From: JBAZYV01 sp041658345
Lineage (GTDB): Bacteria > Patescibacteriota > Gracilibacteria > UBA1369 > 2-02-FULL-48-14
NCBI GenBank assembly: GCA_041658345.1
Contig: JBBAAK010000002.1
Location: forward strand, 145,422-209,421
DNA length: 64,000 nt
Direction: 5' to 3'
The translations under genes and the position numbers were made by a program. Below the pieces are notes generated by a model. It was not told where the DNA came from, ran no database searches, and saw only the letters and a list, made by a program, of their open reading frames with translations. Positions 16,663 through 24,619 of the stretch are shown one piece after another. Every line of letters begins with the position of its first letter. The first letter of the stretch is position 1.

Positions 16663-18387
16663 ATGAGTTCAACATCTAGAAATGAAGATTTACATGTAAG
16701 GCCAGGAGGTGGTGGTGAGAGGGAAACGGATGGAAGGATCCTGAATTTTGAGTTTACAAGAACACAGTTGTTGGAATATTTGGTGGCTACGCTCAAGCTG
16801 CCAATGCCTGTGGTTACCTTGCCTGGTAATGGCAGTACGTTTAGAGAGGATATAGTGCGTGCGAATACTTATACTAAAGAGGAGTTTGGGAAACTTTTGC
16901 AGACGTTTGGAGTAGATCTTACCACTGTTGATCTGCCCGGTCTTTTTAGGGGGTTCGTTGATTATGTTAGAGAGGAAGATGAGGAGGCTATAAGTGAAAC
17001 TTTGGGGTTGGATGCCGGTGTTGAGAGTACGCCTCGTGGCACGCCTAGTAATGGGTTTCATCTTCCTCCGATTAAGCCTAGGGAAACTGAGGGTTTGCTT
17101 GAGCCGGTTTCGGTTTCGCCTAAGACAGTTTCGCCCAAGAAGGGCGGTAGTGTGCTTGGTGCTAGGTTTGGGTTGGGGACGGCTCTAATGTTTGGTCTTG
17201 TAGCGGTTGCCGGCCTTGTGAACAAAGTCATGCATAGTGGTGCAGATGAAGTGGCTCCTTCCAAAAGTGCTGAGTCTGTGTCTGTTAGTACTATTCCTGT
17301 TGGTAATGCTCCGGTTGCGCCTACTCTCGTTACGCCTAATCCCGTTCAAAGTCCAAGTGTGGACACTAATATTTGGACTGCGGTTGGTTCTGTTTTGGAC
17401 GATTTTGAATCAGTTAGTTGGGAACCTAGTTCAGATCAAGAGAGGGCATTGATTCACGCGGTCGCTACAAATAGTTTGGCGCTTGTGGCCTCAGAGGATG
17501 CAAATGTTGTTGGCTTCACCGAGGGCTCAAAAGGGGCAAAAGCTTTGCGTGGTTATTTGAAGAGTTGGGGTGGTTATAAAGCAGTTTTAGATAGTCTCGA
17601 TGCCTATGCTCCAGCTGATTCTTGTAAATATAATCCTAATGAAAGTATAGCCAGCACACTCGGCTACATTGAAGAGTGTTCCGGTTTGCCTAGGGCAGGG
17701 GCGGTTAGAAATCTTGTTGAGGCACAGGCCCATCTGATTGTAGATTCAAGAATCAACACGGACTTGTCTGATGTTCACGAACGGTTAAGTGAGGCTAGTC
17801 GTCCAGTTGAGATTAAGGGAGTTGTTCAAGATTTGGTAGAGAATCCACCAAAAGTTCCAAAGCCCTACGTTTATGAAAAACCTACTACTAGTGGATCTGC
17901 CAGTTACTCTAGCGGTATCGATGCTCCGGACCGCTCAGTGGATTCCTTTGCTTCTGATCTAGGTGAAAATCGGGAATTTAGAGCTTTATCGCAAGATGTG
18001 CAAAATAATGATTTGGAAGACCCAACCAGCGTGCCTGAACCACGTTACGTTAGGCCAGTAGTAGTATCTGCTTTTGCGTCTGAATCAGCCGTTGATGCTC
18101 CGGACCGCTCAGTGGATTCCTTTGGAGATATTGATGAGCTTGTTGGAGAGAAGGTGGCGATGTCTAAGAGTGATGAAGTTGTGAGTTCTAAGTTTGTTTC
18201 GAGCTTGGCTGACGCTACCGACGTGCCTGATCCTTTGTATGTTGAGCCTGTAGCTGTTGGCTCTGTTGTTGCTGACGGCCCAGTTACTCAGGTGAAAAAA
18301 TCAAGTTTGTTTGAACGTGCTAAGGCGGGCGTTGCTCAAGTTACGGGGGGGATTGCAACAAGGGCTAGGTCTTGGTTTGGAAGGTAG
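16663..18387 (+). CDS. Large hypothetical single-span protein with DAPDRSVDSF repeats
   Basis: 574 aa from ATG 16663 (a TTG at 16633 would add ten residues). Residues 1-160 are soluble. One membrane span lies near residues 166-188 (ALMFGLVAVAGLVNKVM), then a Ser/Pro/Val-rich linker, a helical domain at about 235-375 (with two Cys, DSCKYNPN and IEECSG), and a repeat region where DAPDRSVDSF occurs twice. The C-terminus is an amphipathic basic helix (FERAKAGVAQVTGG). No family is recognised. The DAPDR motif recurs in the next large gene at 19406. Local GC is above that of housekeeping neighbours. Confidence 0.65.
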   Translation: MSSTSRNEDLHVRPGGGGERETDGRILNFEFTRTQLLEYLVATLKLPMPVVTLPGNGSTFREDIVRANTYTKEEFGKLLQTFGVDLTTVDLPGLFRGFVDYVREEDEEAISETLGLDAGVESTPRGTPSNGFHLPPIKPRETEGLLEPVSVSPKTVSPKKGGSVLGARFGLGTALMFGLVAVAGLVNKVMHSGADEVAPSKSAESVSVSTIPVGNAPVAPTLVTPNPVQSPSVDTNIWTAVGSVLDDFESVSWEPSSDQERALIHAVATNSLALVASEDANVVGFTEGSKGAKALRGYLKSWGGYKAVLDSLDAYAPADSCKYNPNESIASTLGYIEECSGLPRAGAVRNLVEAQAHLIVDSRINTDLSDVHERLSEASRPVEIKGVVQDLVENPPKVPKPYVYEKPTTSGSASYSSGIDAPDRSVDSFASDLGENREFRALSQDVQNNDLEDPTSVPEPRYVRPVVVSAFASESAVDAPDRSVDSFGDIDELVGEKVAMSKSDEVVSSKFVSSLADATDVPDPLYVEPVAVGSVVADGPVTQVKKSSLFERAKAGVAQVTGGIATRARSWFGR

Positions 18388-18408
18388 AAGATTCGTAAAA
18401 AATACAGC

Positions 18409-18426
18409 CTCTGAACTAGGGCTTTG
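18409..18426 (+). repeat. Hairpin family, half copy
   Basis: CTCTGAACTAGGGCTTTG differs in one base from the left arm and loop of the hairpin at 24511-24528. The right arm is missing here. A second related hairpin follows at 18444. Confidence 0.55.
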
Positions 18427-18431
18427 CGTAA

Positions 18432-18617
18432 AAAAAATACGTCCTCGCAACAGGAATTTTATTCCGTTGCGAGTTTGGTGAGTGGGGTGTCAAAGGTTAC
18501 ACCGTGCTCGTGGTCCCCATCGTACTGAAGAAGGCGGGCATCGTAAAGGGCGAGGGATGTCACCGCAAATACACGGAGGAGACGTTCGTGGAGGAACTGC
18601 GAAATTCACGATTCTAA
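18432..18617 (+). pseudogene. GC-rich 61-codon coding-like remnant
   Basis: This is the gene-free stretch between 18387 and 18667. One frame is open from 18432 to a TAA at 18615 but has no ATG. It reads GYTVLVVPIVLKKAG and HRKYTEETFVEELRNSRF, with G/C-ending codons unlike nearby genes. It overlaps hairpin copy A. I see no family. It may be a gene fragment acquired from a higher-GC source, or a non-coding RNA. Confidence 0.3.
18444..18473 (+). repeat. Hairpin family, full copy A
   Basis: CTCGCAACAGGAAT pairs with ATTCCGTTGCGAG through a TT-rich loop (13 bp with one bulged A). Layout matches the hairpin at 24511: CTC-NN-AAC-AGGA / TCC-GTT-NN-GAG, with the NN pairs changed together. Confidence 0.6.
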
Positions 18618-18666
18618 TCTGTTAATCCTGCTACTGGTTTTACTAAAGAGCCGGAGGTGTTAGAAC

Positions 18667-19155
18667 TTACTCCAAATTTTCTTTTATCTTTCGTATGAGG
18701 TCTACAAAAGTTTCTGCATTAGCACGCACGTTCGCTTCAGAAGAAGTTAAAGCAGGTTCAGCTGCTTGAATAAGTAGATCTAATCTGTGCTGAATGGCTT
18801 CGATTCTCATGCTTGGGCTCATACCTATAAGTCGAGCTAACTCCCTTGAACCTTCAGCAACTTTTACTTTCGCATCTGTTAAGGGTGAATACTTGTCTTG
18901 AAATTGGGTGCTGTCAAACTCTGCAAAGAAAGTAGATATATTTTTAGGATCAAGTGAGCCCAATTGGGGACCGAGCTCGTCGTAATGGACTTCTAGTCTA
19001 AACTTTACCGCTTTCGCTACACTGTCAACTTGACCACCCACGACGTCATCTTTACCTACAGCTGTAGTAAGTAAGTCATTATGCTTAATACCTCCGTCTT
19101 GGGTTAGGGCGTCCAGTAGTTCTTGTAGTGTATGTGGGTTTTTTTGATTTGGCAT
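18667..19155 (-). CDS. Hypothetical soluble helical protein
   Basis: 162 aa starting at ATG 19155 (MPNQKNPHTLQELLDAL). The open frame runs on to 19236, but those 27 codons lie over the tRNA-Pro gene and are rejected as coding. The protein is predicted helical, without Cys, signal or membrane span, and ends in an amphipathic helix (RANAETFVDLIRKIKENLE). No family is recognised. Confidence 0.6.
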   Translation of the reverse strand: MPNQKNPHTLQELLDALTQDGGIKHNDLLTTAVGKDDVVGGQVDSVAKAVKFRLEVHYDELGPQLGSLDPKNISTFFAEFDSTQFQDKYSPLTDAKVKVAEGSRELARLIGMSPSMRIEAIQHRLDLLIQAAEPALTSSEANVRANAETFVDLIRKIKENLE

Positions 19156-19208
19156 AAATATAAATCTAGAAATCAGTGAATAATAACATTTTTCTGGTAT
19201 TATGTCAA

Positions 19209-19285
19209 TGGTCGGAGTGGTGGGACTTGAACCCACGACCTCGGCGTTCCGAACGCCGCGCGCTAGCCAACTGCGCTACACCCCG
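19209..19285 (-). tRNA. tRNA-Pro (anticodon CGG)
   Basis: 77 nt including an encoded CCA. The acceptor stem CGGGGTG pairs with CACTCCG (one G-U), A73 then CCA. The anticodon stem CGGCG/CGCCG holds the loop TTCGGAA, so positions 34-36 are CGG. The T-arm contains GGTTCAAGTCC. Outside the anticodon arm the body is nearly identical to the tRNA at 24543. Confidence 0.93.
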
Positions 19286-19354
19286 ATTTTGTGTGAAGGC
19301 GCGGACATTATGCCAAAGTCTTATTTGTTAAACAAACAAACAGGTTGAACAGGA

Positions 19355-19383
19355 TGGACAAAAACTATAGATAATGTTATTAT
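19355..19383 (+). promoter_or_regulatory. Promoter of the gene at 19406
   Basis: TGGACA (19355-19360), 17-bp spacer, TATTAT (19378-19383). The expected leader is about 16 nt. Confidence 0.55.
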
Positions 19384-19405
19384 GGTCTAATGTTTTTTTA
19401 AAGAT

Positions 19406-22225
19406 ATGAGCGATTCAATTGCACCTGAAGAAAAAAATCCGGTTGAGGCTCCTGTAGATTTGGCGGGTAATTTGAGGAGTAAGGTTGAAGCTACTGCCTC
19501 TGATTTAATTTTAGGTGGAGTTGCCGGAGATGTTTTCGCTGTCTCAGCAGTGGTATCTGCAACTATGAAAAGAATAATACCTGATGATACTGCCGATAAA
19601 GAAGGAGATGTGGATGTTCCAGCGGGAGTTGATGTAGTAAACGATCAAGAAGAGGATACAGAATCAAAAGAACCAGTACGATCTGCTCCTGTTTATAGTG
19701 AGGTTGGTGCAATAATTAGTAGGGGAAAGTATACGCATGAACTTGAAACCGGCGGGATACAATCAAGATTTATAGAGCTTTTCCGGAAAATTTTTGAGAC
19801 TAAGGGGGACTATGCTTTTTACTTTGATAAATATGGAGAACTGCTTTTGCAGGTAGAGTTTTCTCAGAAGCTTAAAGATAATCGTGCGAAGGCAAAACTT
19901 TTGGCGGGTGAAATCTTGCAAAATAGAAGGTTACTATCTCGGTTGAAAGGTAAAAGAGAGAGGTCTGCTTTGAACTCAAAAATCACAGAATTGGAGCGAA
20001 AGCTACGTGCGCTAAGGCTTGGTAATGAAAGAGAAACGCAGGATTGGCACAATAAAAATCGCCAGCGTTGCCACAAGGACGGGGAAATTGTGATTCCAGA
20101 GAATTATAAGGATTTGGGTTATCCCTTTGTTGCTACTACGGGCCCTTCTGATAAAGAAGCTGATGAAAATCCAGGTTTGACGATAGACGAAATTGTATTG
20201 AATCGTTTGGATGAGATGGTATCAAGTGGTTCGAAGAAGCCGATCTATTTTGACGGCAAGGAAAAAAGACTTTATGACGCAATTGTAGAAATCGCTACGG
20301 CATATGACGTTCCGCGTGCAATAGTCCTTGGTATCCCCGCTAACGAAAGCATGTTTAGAAAAGAGGCAGAATCTGAAGCCGAAGCGAAGGGGATATATCA
20401 AATTACGAACAGTGCATTTATAGACGGAAAAAAATATATAGCAGCCCATCCTGGATTTGGAAAGAACTTAAGAAATGGACTTATAGGGACTTATGAGGAG
20501 TCGTGGCCTAATCGTTTTGTAAGTACGGAACTGTTTTGCGCATATTACAGGAGCATTAAAGAAGGTTTAAAAAATCCTATTTTGGAATTGGAAGAAAGAA
20601 TTAAAAAACTGGATCCTTCTTTGCCGAGCGGAACTTTTGATGATCTTGTGACAATCACAGCTTACAATGCAGGTGCAGATAGAATGAAGAAGTGTTTAGC
20701 AAGGTTTATTGCGCTGAGCGATGAAGATATCAAAAAATTGATTGGGGAGCCTCAATATGGTGCTGATGTTTGTATTGGATTGGTAGCTTATTCGTTTGGT
20801 ATGCAAATAAATAAAAAATTAAGTACCGGGGTTGGTGCGGATGTGTTTATGTATGTGCAAAAGGCAATTGCTATGGGTTTGATAATCCGAGATGAAGAAA
20901 CTATAGTGGAAGGTTTCAATAGAGATAAGTCCGGTTTTGTGGCTGAGCCTAAGGCAGATGAGGTAAAAGAAAATGGGCCTGTTGAGGATGATGCTCCCGA
21001 TAGGCGTGGTTTGTTTAGGAAATTAACCGGTCTTTTGACTACGGTGGCTACGGTCATGGCTGGGGCTGATGTGGCTTTAAGGCGAAAGCATATGTATGAA
21101 ACCGGCCCTGATGTTGATCATACTGCGCAGGCATTGAGCCGTAGAGATTTATTAAGAGGTCTATTGGCGGTTGGTGCTATGGCGAGCTTACCCTTTTCAA
21201 GCGGGGCTTCTAGCTCTGAGCCTGAAACTGAAACAAAAACAAAAAACCATGAATCTGGCGATGCAGTTGATGCAAAATATATTTATGAGCAAACTCTTGA
21301 GCAAGGAAGAATAAAATTGGATCTCATATATGCTGATTTGAAAAAACGTATAAAAAGTAGGGAGAGCGGTGGAATCATGGATTACACTCCAAACGAAATA
21401 GATGATTTGAGAAGATATCTTATGCCACAACAGACGGCCCTTCTAAGAGGGAGGTTTAAGGACATGCTTGGTGAGGAACTGGAAGCTAAGTTTGAACGTA
21501 TGACAACCAGCCAGATTGATAGAGAGGTACGCAAAAATCCGGATGGGAATAATATGTTAAGTTTGGCACAGGAAAAACAAAAAGGATATATGGCCGATCA
21601 AATCAAAAAAGGGGAAGTGATACGCCTCTCCGCTGATGATCCTAAAAAGCCTTATTTTTGTGAACAAATTGGGAAGTCCGCTGGGCTGGAAAATAATCCT
21701 GACAATATGTTCATCAGTAAAGAAATGGAAAAAATCATGGGGACGCTTGTGATGCTTGTAAATCATCAAATCGATATATTTAATGGTGATAAGACCGCGT
21801 ATGGGATTATGGATAAAAACTTTCCCGATTTGCCAAATATTTCGGCGATTAGGGTTACCGGTGCGTTGCGTACACCATTGCAAAGTCTAGGGTTTTTAAG
21901 AGGCAAATCGCCATTGCCCGCTACCTTGGATTTAAGTTCGCATTGGGTGGCTCATGCCATAGATATGGGAAGTAAAAAAAGTGCGAATGGTAATATGGTG
22001 AGGTTGGCGAATGATTTAGTGGATCCGCTTTCCGGTCTTCAAGTTAAGGCAGGAGAAAAACTTTCTAATGGTGGCTATGGGAAACGTATAAGAGAAATGT
22101 ATTCGCACATGATTGGACGTGCGCTGTTTGCAATGGAAGATCCGTTAAAGGCAGATGGGGTTGTATTACAGCCACTGTGGGAACAAAAGCAGGGGAATTG
22201 GCATTTAGCTTGGAATGCCAAATAA
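19406..22225 (+). CDS. Two-part protein: SLT-like lytic transglycosylase half, internal Tat-like signal, DUF5715-like C-terminus
   Basis: 939 aa. Residues 150-215 are coiled coil. Residues 295-440 match an SLT transglycosylase core: a catalytic Glu near 312 in PANESMF, then AKGIYQIT and ITAYNAGADR. After DDAPDRRGLFRKL, a twin-arginine signal-like stretch sits at about 577-600 (SRRDLLRGLLAVGAMASLPF). The C-terminal 300 aa end with VTGALRTP, LDLSSHWVAHAIDMG and WEQKQGNWHLAW, the pattern of DUF5715/M15-like cell-wall proteins. A signal in the middle of a chain is odd; a second start (ATG 21055 or 21091) could make the C-terminal half separately. The 3' end overlaps rimO by 21 nt. Confidence 0.65.
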   Translation: MSDSIAPEEKNPVEAPVDLAGNLRSKVEATASDLILGGVAGDVFAVSAVVSATMKRIIPDDTADKEGDVDVPAGVDVVNDQEEDTESKEPVRSAPVYSEVGAIISRGKYTHELETGGIQSRFIELFRKIFETKGDYAFYFDKYGELLLQVEFSQKLKDNRAKAKLLAGEILQNRRLLSRLKGKRERSALNSKITELERKLRALRLGNERETQDWHNKNRQRCHKDGEIVIPENYKDLGYPFVATTGPSDKEADENPGLTIDEIVLNRLDEMVSSGSKKPIYFDGKEKRLYDAIVEIATAYDVPRAIVLGIPANESMFRKEAESEAEAKGIYQITNSAFIDGKKYIAAHPGFGKNLRNGLIGTYEESWPNRFVSTELFCAYYRSIKEGLKNPILELEERIKKLDPSLPSGTFDDLVTITAYNAGADRMKKCLARFIALSDEDIKKLIGEPQYGADVCIGLVAYSFGMQINKKLSTGVGADVFMYVQKAIAMGLIIRDEETIVEGFNRDKSGFVAEPKADEVKENGPVEDDAPDRRGLFRKLTGLLTTVATVMAGADVALRRKHMYETGPDVDHTAQALSRRDLLRGLLAVGAMASLPFSSGASSSEPETETKTKNHESGDAVDAKYIYEQTLEQGRIKLDLIYADLKKRIKSRESGGIMDYTPNEIDDLRRYLMPQQTALLRGRFKDMLGEELEAKFERMTTSQIDREVRKNPDGNNMLSLAQEKQKGYMADQIKKGEVIRLSADDPKKPYFCEQIGKSAGLENNPDNMFISKEMEKIMGTLVMLVNHQIDIFNGDKTAYGIMDKNFPDLPNISAIRVTGALRTPLQSLGFLRGKSPLPATLDLSSHWVAHAIDMGSKKSANGNMVRLANDLVDPLSGLQVKAGEKLSNGGYGKRIREMYSHMIGRALFAMEDPLKADGVVLQPLWEQKQGNWHLAWNAK

Positions 22226-23509
22226 ATCGTACTCGCTTGCACTGGTGATTTTGACTTGTTTAAAACATGGCAAGGTAAGGAGCATGCTACTTTTTACAAA
22301 AATCGTTCCATCAATTTCCGGAGCAAAGCCTTCGCTTCGGCCCATGTAGATTTTGTTTTTTGGATCGTAAGATTCAATGAGTACGTTGAGAGTTTTTCCA
22401 ATAAATTTTGCCAATTTTTGCGAAGAAATTTTTTGTTGAATTAACATGATTTCTTTGCGACGCGTTGACTTGGTTTTTGCGGGGATTTGACCTTTTAATT
22501 CGTAGGATTTTGTGCCCTTTTCACGCGAGTATTCAAAAACACCGGCGTGATCAAAATCTATTTTTTTTACGAATTTTTGCAGATTTTTGAAAGCACTTTT
22601 TGTTTCACCGGGAAAGCCGGTAATTAGGCTTGTGCGCAACGTGATTCCTGGAATTTTTGTGCGAATTTCTTTGATGCGTTTTAAAACTTTTTCCGTGTCA
22701 TTCGGGCGGTTCATTGCTTTTAAAATTTTTGCATCGCCGTGTTGAAGTGGGATATCCAAATATTTGCAGATTTTTTTTGATTCGCCAATTACGGCAAGTA
22801 GTTCTTTATCGACGGTTTCGGGATAGATGTAAAGCACGCGGATCCAAAAATCACCTTTGATTTTTGTGAGCTTTTTAAGCAATGTGGCGAGACTTTTCTT
22901 TTTATATAAATCAATTCCATAAAGTCCGCAATCTTGTGCAACCAAAATGAGTTCTTTTACTCCGTTTAAAACTAATGATTTTGCTTCATCCAAAATGTCT
23001 TTCATCTCGCGACTGCGGTAATCGCCTTTTAAGTTTGGGATCAAACAATAACTGCACATTCGGTTGCATCCTTCCGCGATTTTTATGTACGAATAAGCGC
23101 CATTTGTTAGGATTGTTTTGCCATGTTGCGTTTGGAATTTTGTTGGTTCTTTTGTTACTGCGTAGATTTTTTTGCCTTTAGCAACTTGATTAAAAATTTC
23201 TTTAATATTTTGGTAAAATCCTTCGCTAACAAATGCATATACGTTTTTGAATTTTGTAAAATCGTCTCCTGTAAATTGTCCTGCAAGGCAGCCTGTAACA
23301 ATCAGTTTTTTGTTTTTTAATTGGTTGATGTTTTCAAAGACTTCATCACGCGCAGTTTTTAAAAATCCACATGTGTTTAAAAAAATTACGTTTGCGTTTT
23401 TAATGTCTACAATTTCAACCTTTCCAAGGCTCGCCACAATGCCCTCCAAGTCCGCGAGATTTTTTGGACATCCCAGTGAAATAAGTCCGATTTTTATTTT
23501 TGTCGCCAA
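22205..23509 (-). CDS. rimO: Ribosomal protein S12 methylthiotransferase
   Basis: Methylthiolates Asp88 of ribosomal protein S12. The N-terminal cluster Cys are in GLISLGCPKN, NTCGF and TGCLAGQ. The radical SAM motif is CNRMCSYCLIP. IPLQHGD and SLITGFPGETK also match, and the C-terminus is a TRAM-like domain (LNVLIESYD...YMGRSEGFAPEIDG), which favours RimO over MiaB. I start it at TTG 23509 (434 aa). The longer frame to 23791 runs over the divergent ldh and is not family-like. The 3' end overlaps the convergent 19406 gene. Confidence 0.9.
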   Translation of the reverse strand: MATKIKIGLISLGCPKNLADLEGIVASLGKVEIVDIKNANVIFLNTCGFLKTARDEVFENINQLKNKKLIVTGCLAGQFTGDDFTKFKNVYAFVSEGFYQNIKEIFNQVAKGKKIYAVTKEPTKFQTQHGKTILTNGAYSYIKIAEGCNRMCSYCLIPNLKGDYRSREMKDILDEAKSLVLNGVKELILVAQDCGLYGIDLYKKKSLATLLKKLTKIKGDFWIRVLYIYPETVDKELLAVIGESKKICKYLDIPLQHGDAKILKAMNRPNDTEKVLKRIKEIRTKIPGITLRTSLITGFPGETKSAFKNLQKFVKKIDFDHAGVFEYSREKGTKSYELKGQIPAKTKSTRRKEIMLIQQKISSQKLAKFIGKTLNVLIESYDPKNKIYMGRSEGFAPEIDGTIFVKSSMLLTLPCFKQVKITSASEYDLFGIPS

Positions 23510-23536
23510 GTGATAAAGTGTTAGTAAATTAATTCC

Positions 23537-24484
23537 ATGCTTATGCCAAAAGAATGTACACTTCCTGCTTTTAAGACGCAATTTAAGGTGTCTATTATCG
23601 GGTGCGGAAATGTTGGCGCAACCGCCGGCTATGCGATGCTTATTGATGGCACTCCAACCGAGCTTGTGATGATGGATAGAAACAAAGAAAAAGCGGAAGG
23701 ATTGGTGCTTGATTTGGAACATTCCATGGCGTTTTTTAATGCGACAAAAGTTACTGCCACTAACGATTTTAATGCATGCAAAGGGTCGCATTTAATAGTT
23801 GTTACGGCTGGTGTTCGCCAACAAGAGGGTGAGACTCGCACAGATTTGATTACAAAAAATCGTGCACTTTTTAGGGATATTATTCCAAAGATTGCAAAAG
23901 TTGCTCCGAGAGCCATTTTGTTAATTGTTACAAATCCGGTTGATGTTTTAACGCAGGAAGCATCGAGGCTTTCCGGATTTCCGGCAGGGCGAGTTTTTGG
24001 TACCGGAACTATGCTGGATACTGCAAGGTTTAGGTTTCATATTGGCGAAAAACTTTGTTTGAGTCCAAAGAGTGTGGAAGCGTTTATTTTGGGCGAACAT
24101 GGGGATACATCTTTTCCTGTTTGGAGTAGCGCAAATGTTGCCGGCAAGCCACTTGTTGCCACTAAAGGTTTTAATAAAAAAGTTGCGGATGAGTGTTACA
24201 AGGAGACTAAAAATGCCGCGTATAAAATCATCCACGATCTTGGATTCACTTGTTACTCAATCGGCACGGTTATTAAAGAAATCATGGTGCATATTTTCCA
24301 AAATTCACGAGTGGTTTTGCCACTTTCAGTTCCGTTAAAAGGCGAGTACGGGCTTAAGGGCGTTGCACTTTCCGTGCCTTGTGTGCTCGATAGCAGTGGT
24401 ATTGCCAGCATTCTTGAAGTTCCTTTGAATTTTGCGGAAAAAAGGATGCTCAAAAAATCTGCGGAGGCACTTAGGAAGGTGTAA
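23537..24484 (+). CDS. ldh: L-lactate dehydrogenase
   Basis: Reduces pyruvate to lactate with NADH, regenerating NAD in a fermentative cell. 315 aa. The Rossmann motif is IIGCGNVGATAG. The loop AGVRQQEGETR carries Gln at the position equivalent to Gln102, which selects lactate over malate (Arg in MDH), and Arg109. The catalytic His is in GEHGDTSFPVW, and LIVTNPVDVL is present. Two in-frame ATGs (23537, 23543) are possible. The divergent rimO begins 27 nt away. Confidence 0.95.
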   Translation: MLMPKECTLPAFKTQFKVSIIGCGNVGATAGYAMLIDGTPTELVMMDRNKEKAEGLVLDLEHSMAFFNATKVTATNDFNACKGSHLIVVTAGVRQQEGETRTDLITKNRALFRDIIPKIAKVAPRAILLIVTNPVDVLTQEASRLSGFPAGRVFGTGTMLDTARFRFHIGEKLCLSPKSVEAFILGEHGDTSFPVWSSANVAGKPLVATKGFNKKVADECYKETKNAAYKIIHDLGFTCYSIGTVIKEIMVHIFQNSRVVLPLSVPLKGEYGLKGVALSVPCVLDSSGIASILEVPLNFAEKRMLKKSAEALRKV

Positions 24485-24510
24485 ATAATGTGTCTCGGAT
24501 CTAGAAGAAC

Positions 24511-24540
24511 CTCTGAACTAGGACTTTGTCCTGTTCAGAG
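24511..24540 (+). repeat. Hairpin family, full copy B
   Basis: CTCTGAACTAGGA, loop CTTTG, TCCTGTTCAGAG: 12 bp with a bulged T. It lies between the ldh stop and the 3' end of tRNA-Pro(GGG). No T-run follows on either strand, so it is a poor terminator. Confidence 0.65.
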
Positions 24541-24542
24541 TA

Positions 24543-24619
24543 TGGTCGGAGTGATGGGACTTGAACCCACGACCTCTTGCACCCCATGCAAGCGCGCTAG
24601 CCAACTGCGCTACACCCCG
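24543..24619 (-). tRNA. tRNA-Pro (anticodon GGG)
   Basis: 77 nt with encoded CCA. The anticodon stem CTTGC/GCAAG holds loop ATGGGGT, giving GGG at 34-36. The acceptor stem and D- and T-arms match the tRNA-Pro(CGG) at 19209. Its first 10 nt overlap the 3' end of the flippase gene, whose TAG stop is the tRNA's own TAG at nucleotides 8-10. Confidence 0.93.

Noticed and set aside
19156..19236. N-terminal extension of the 18667 gene
   Set aside because: It lies over the tRNA-Pro(CGG) gene; the ATG at 19155 is preferred.
23510..23791. N-terminal extension of rimO
   Set aside because: It overlaps the divergent ldh coding sequence and has no family-like residues.
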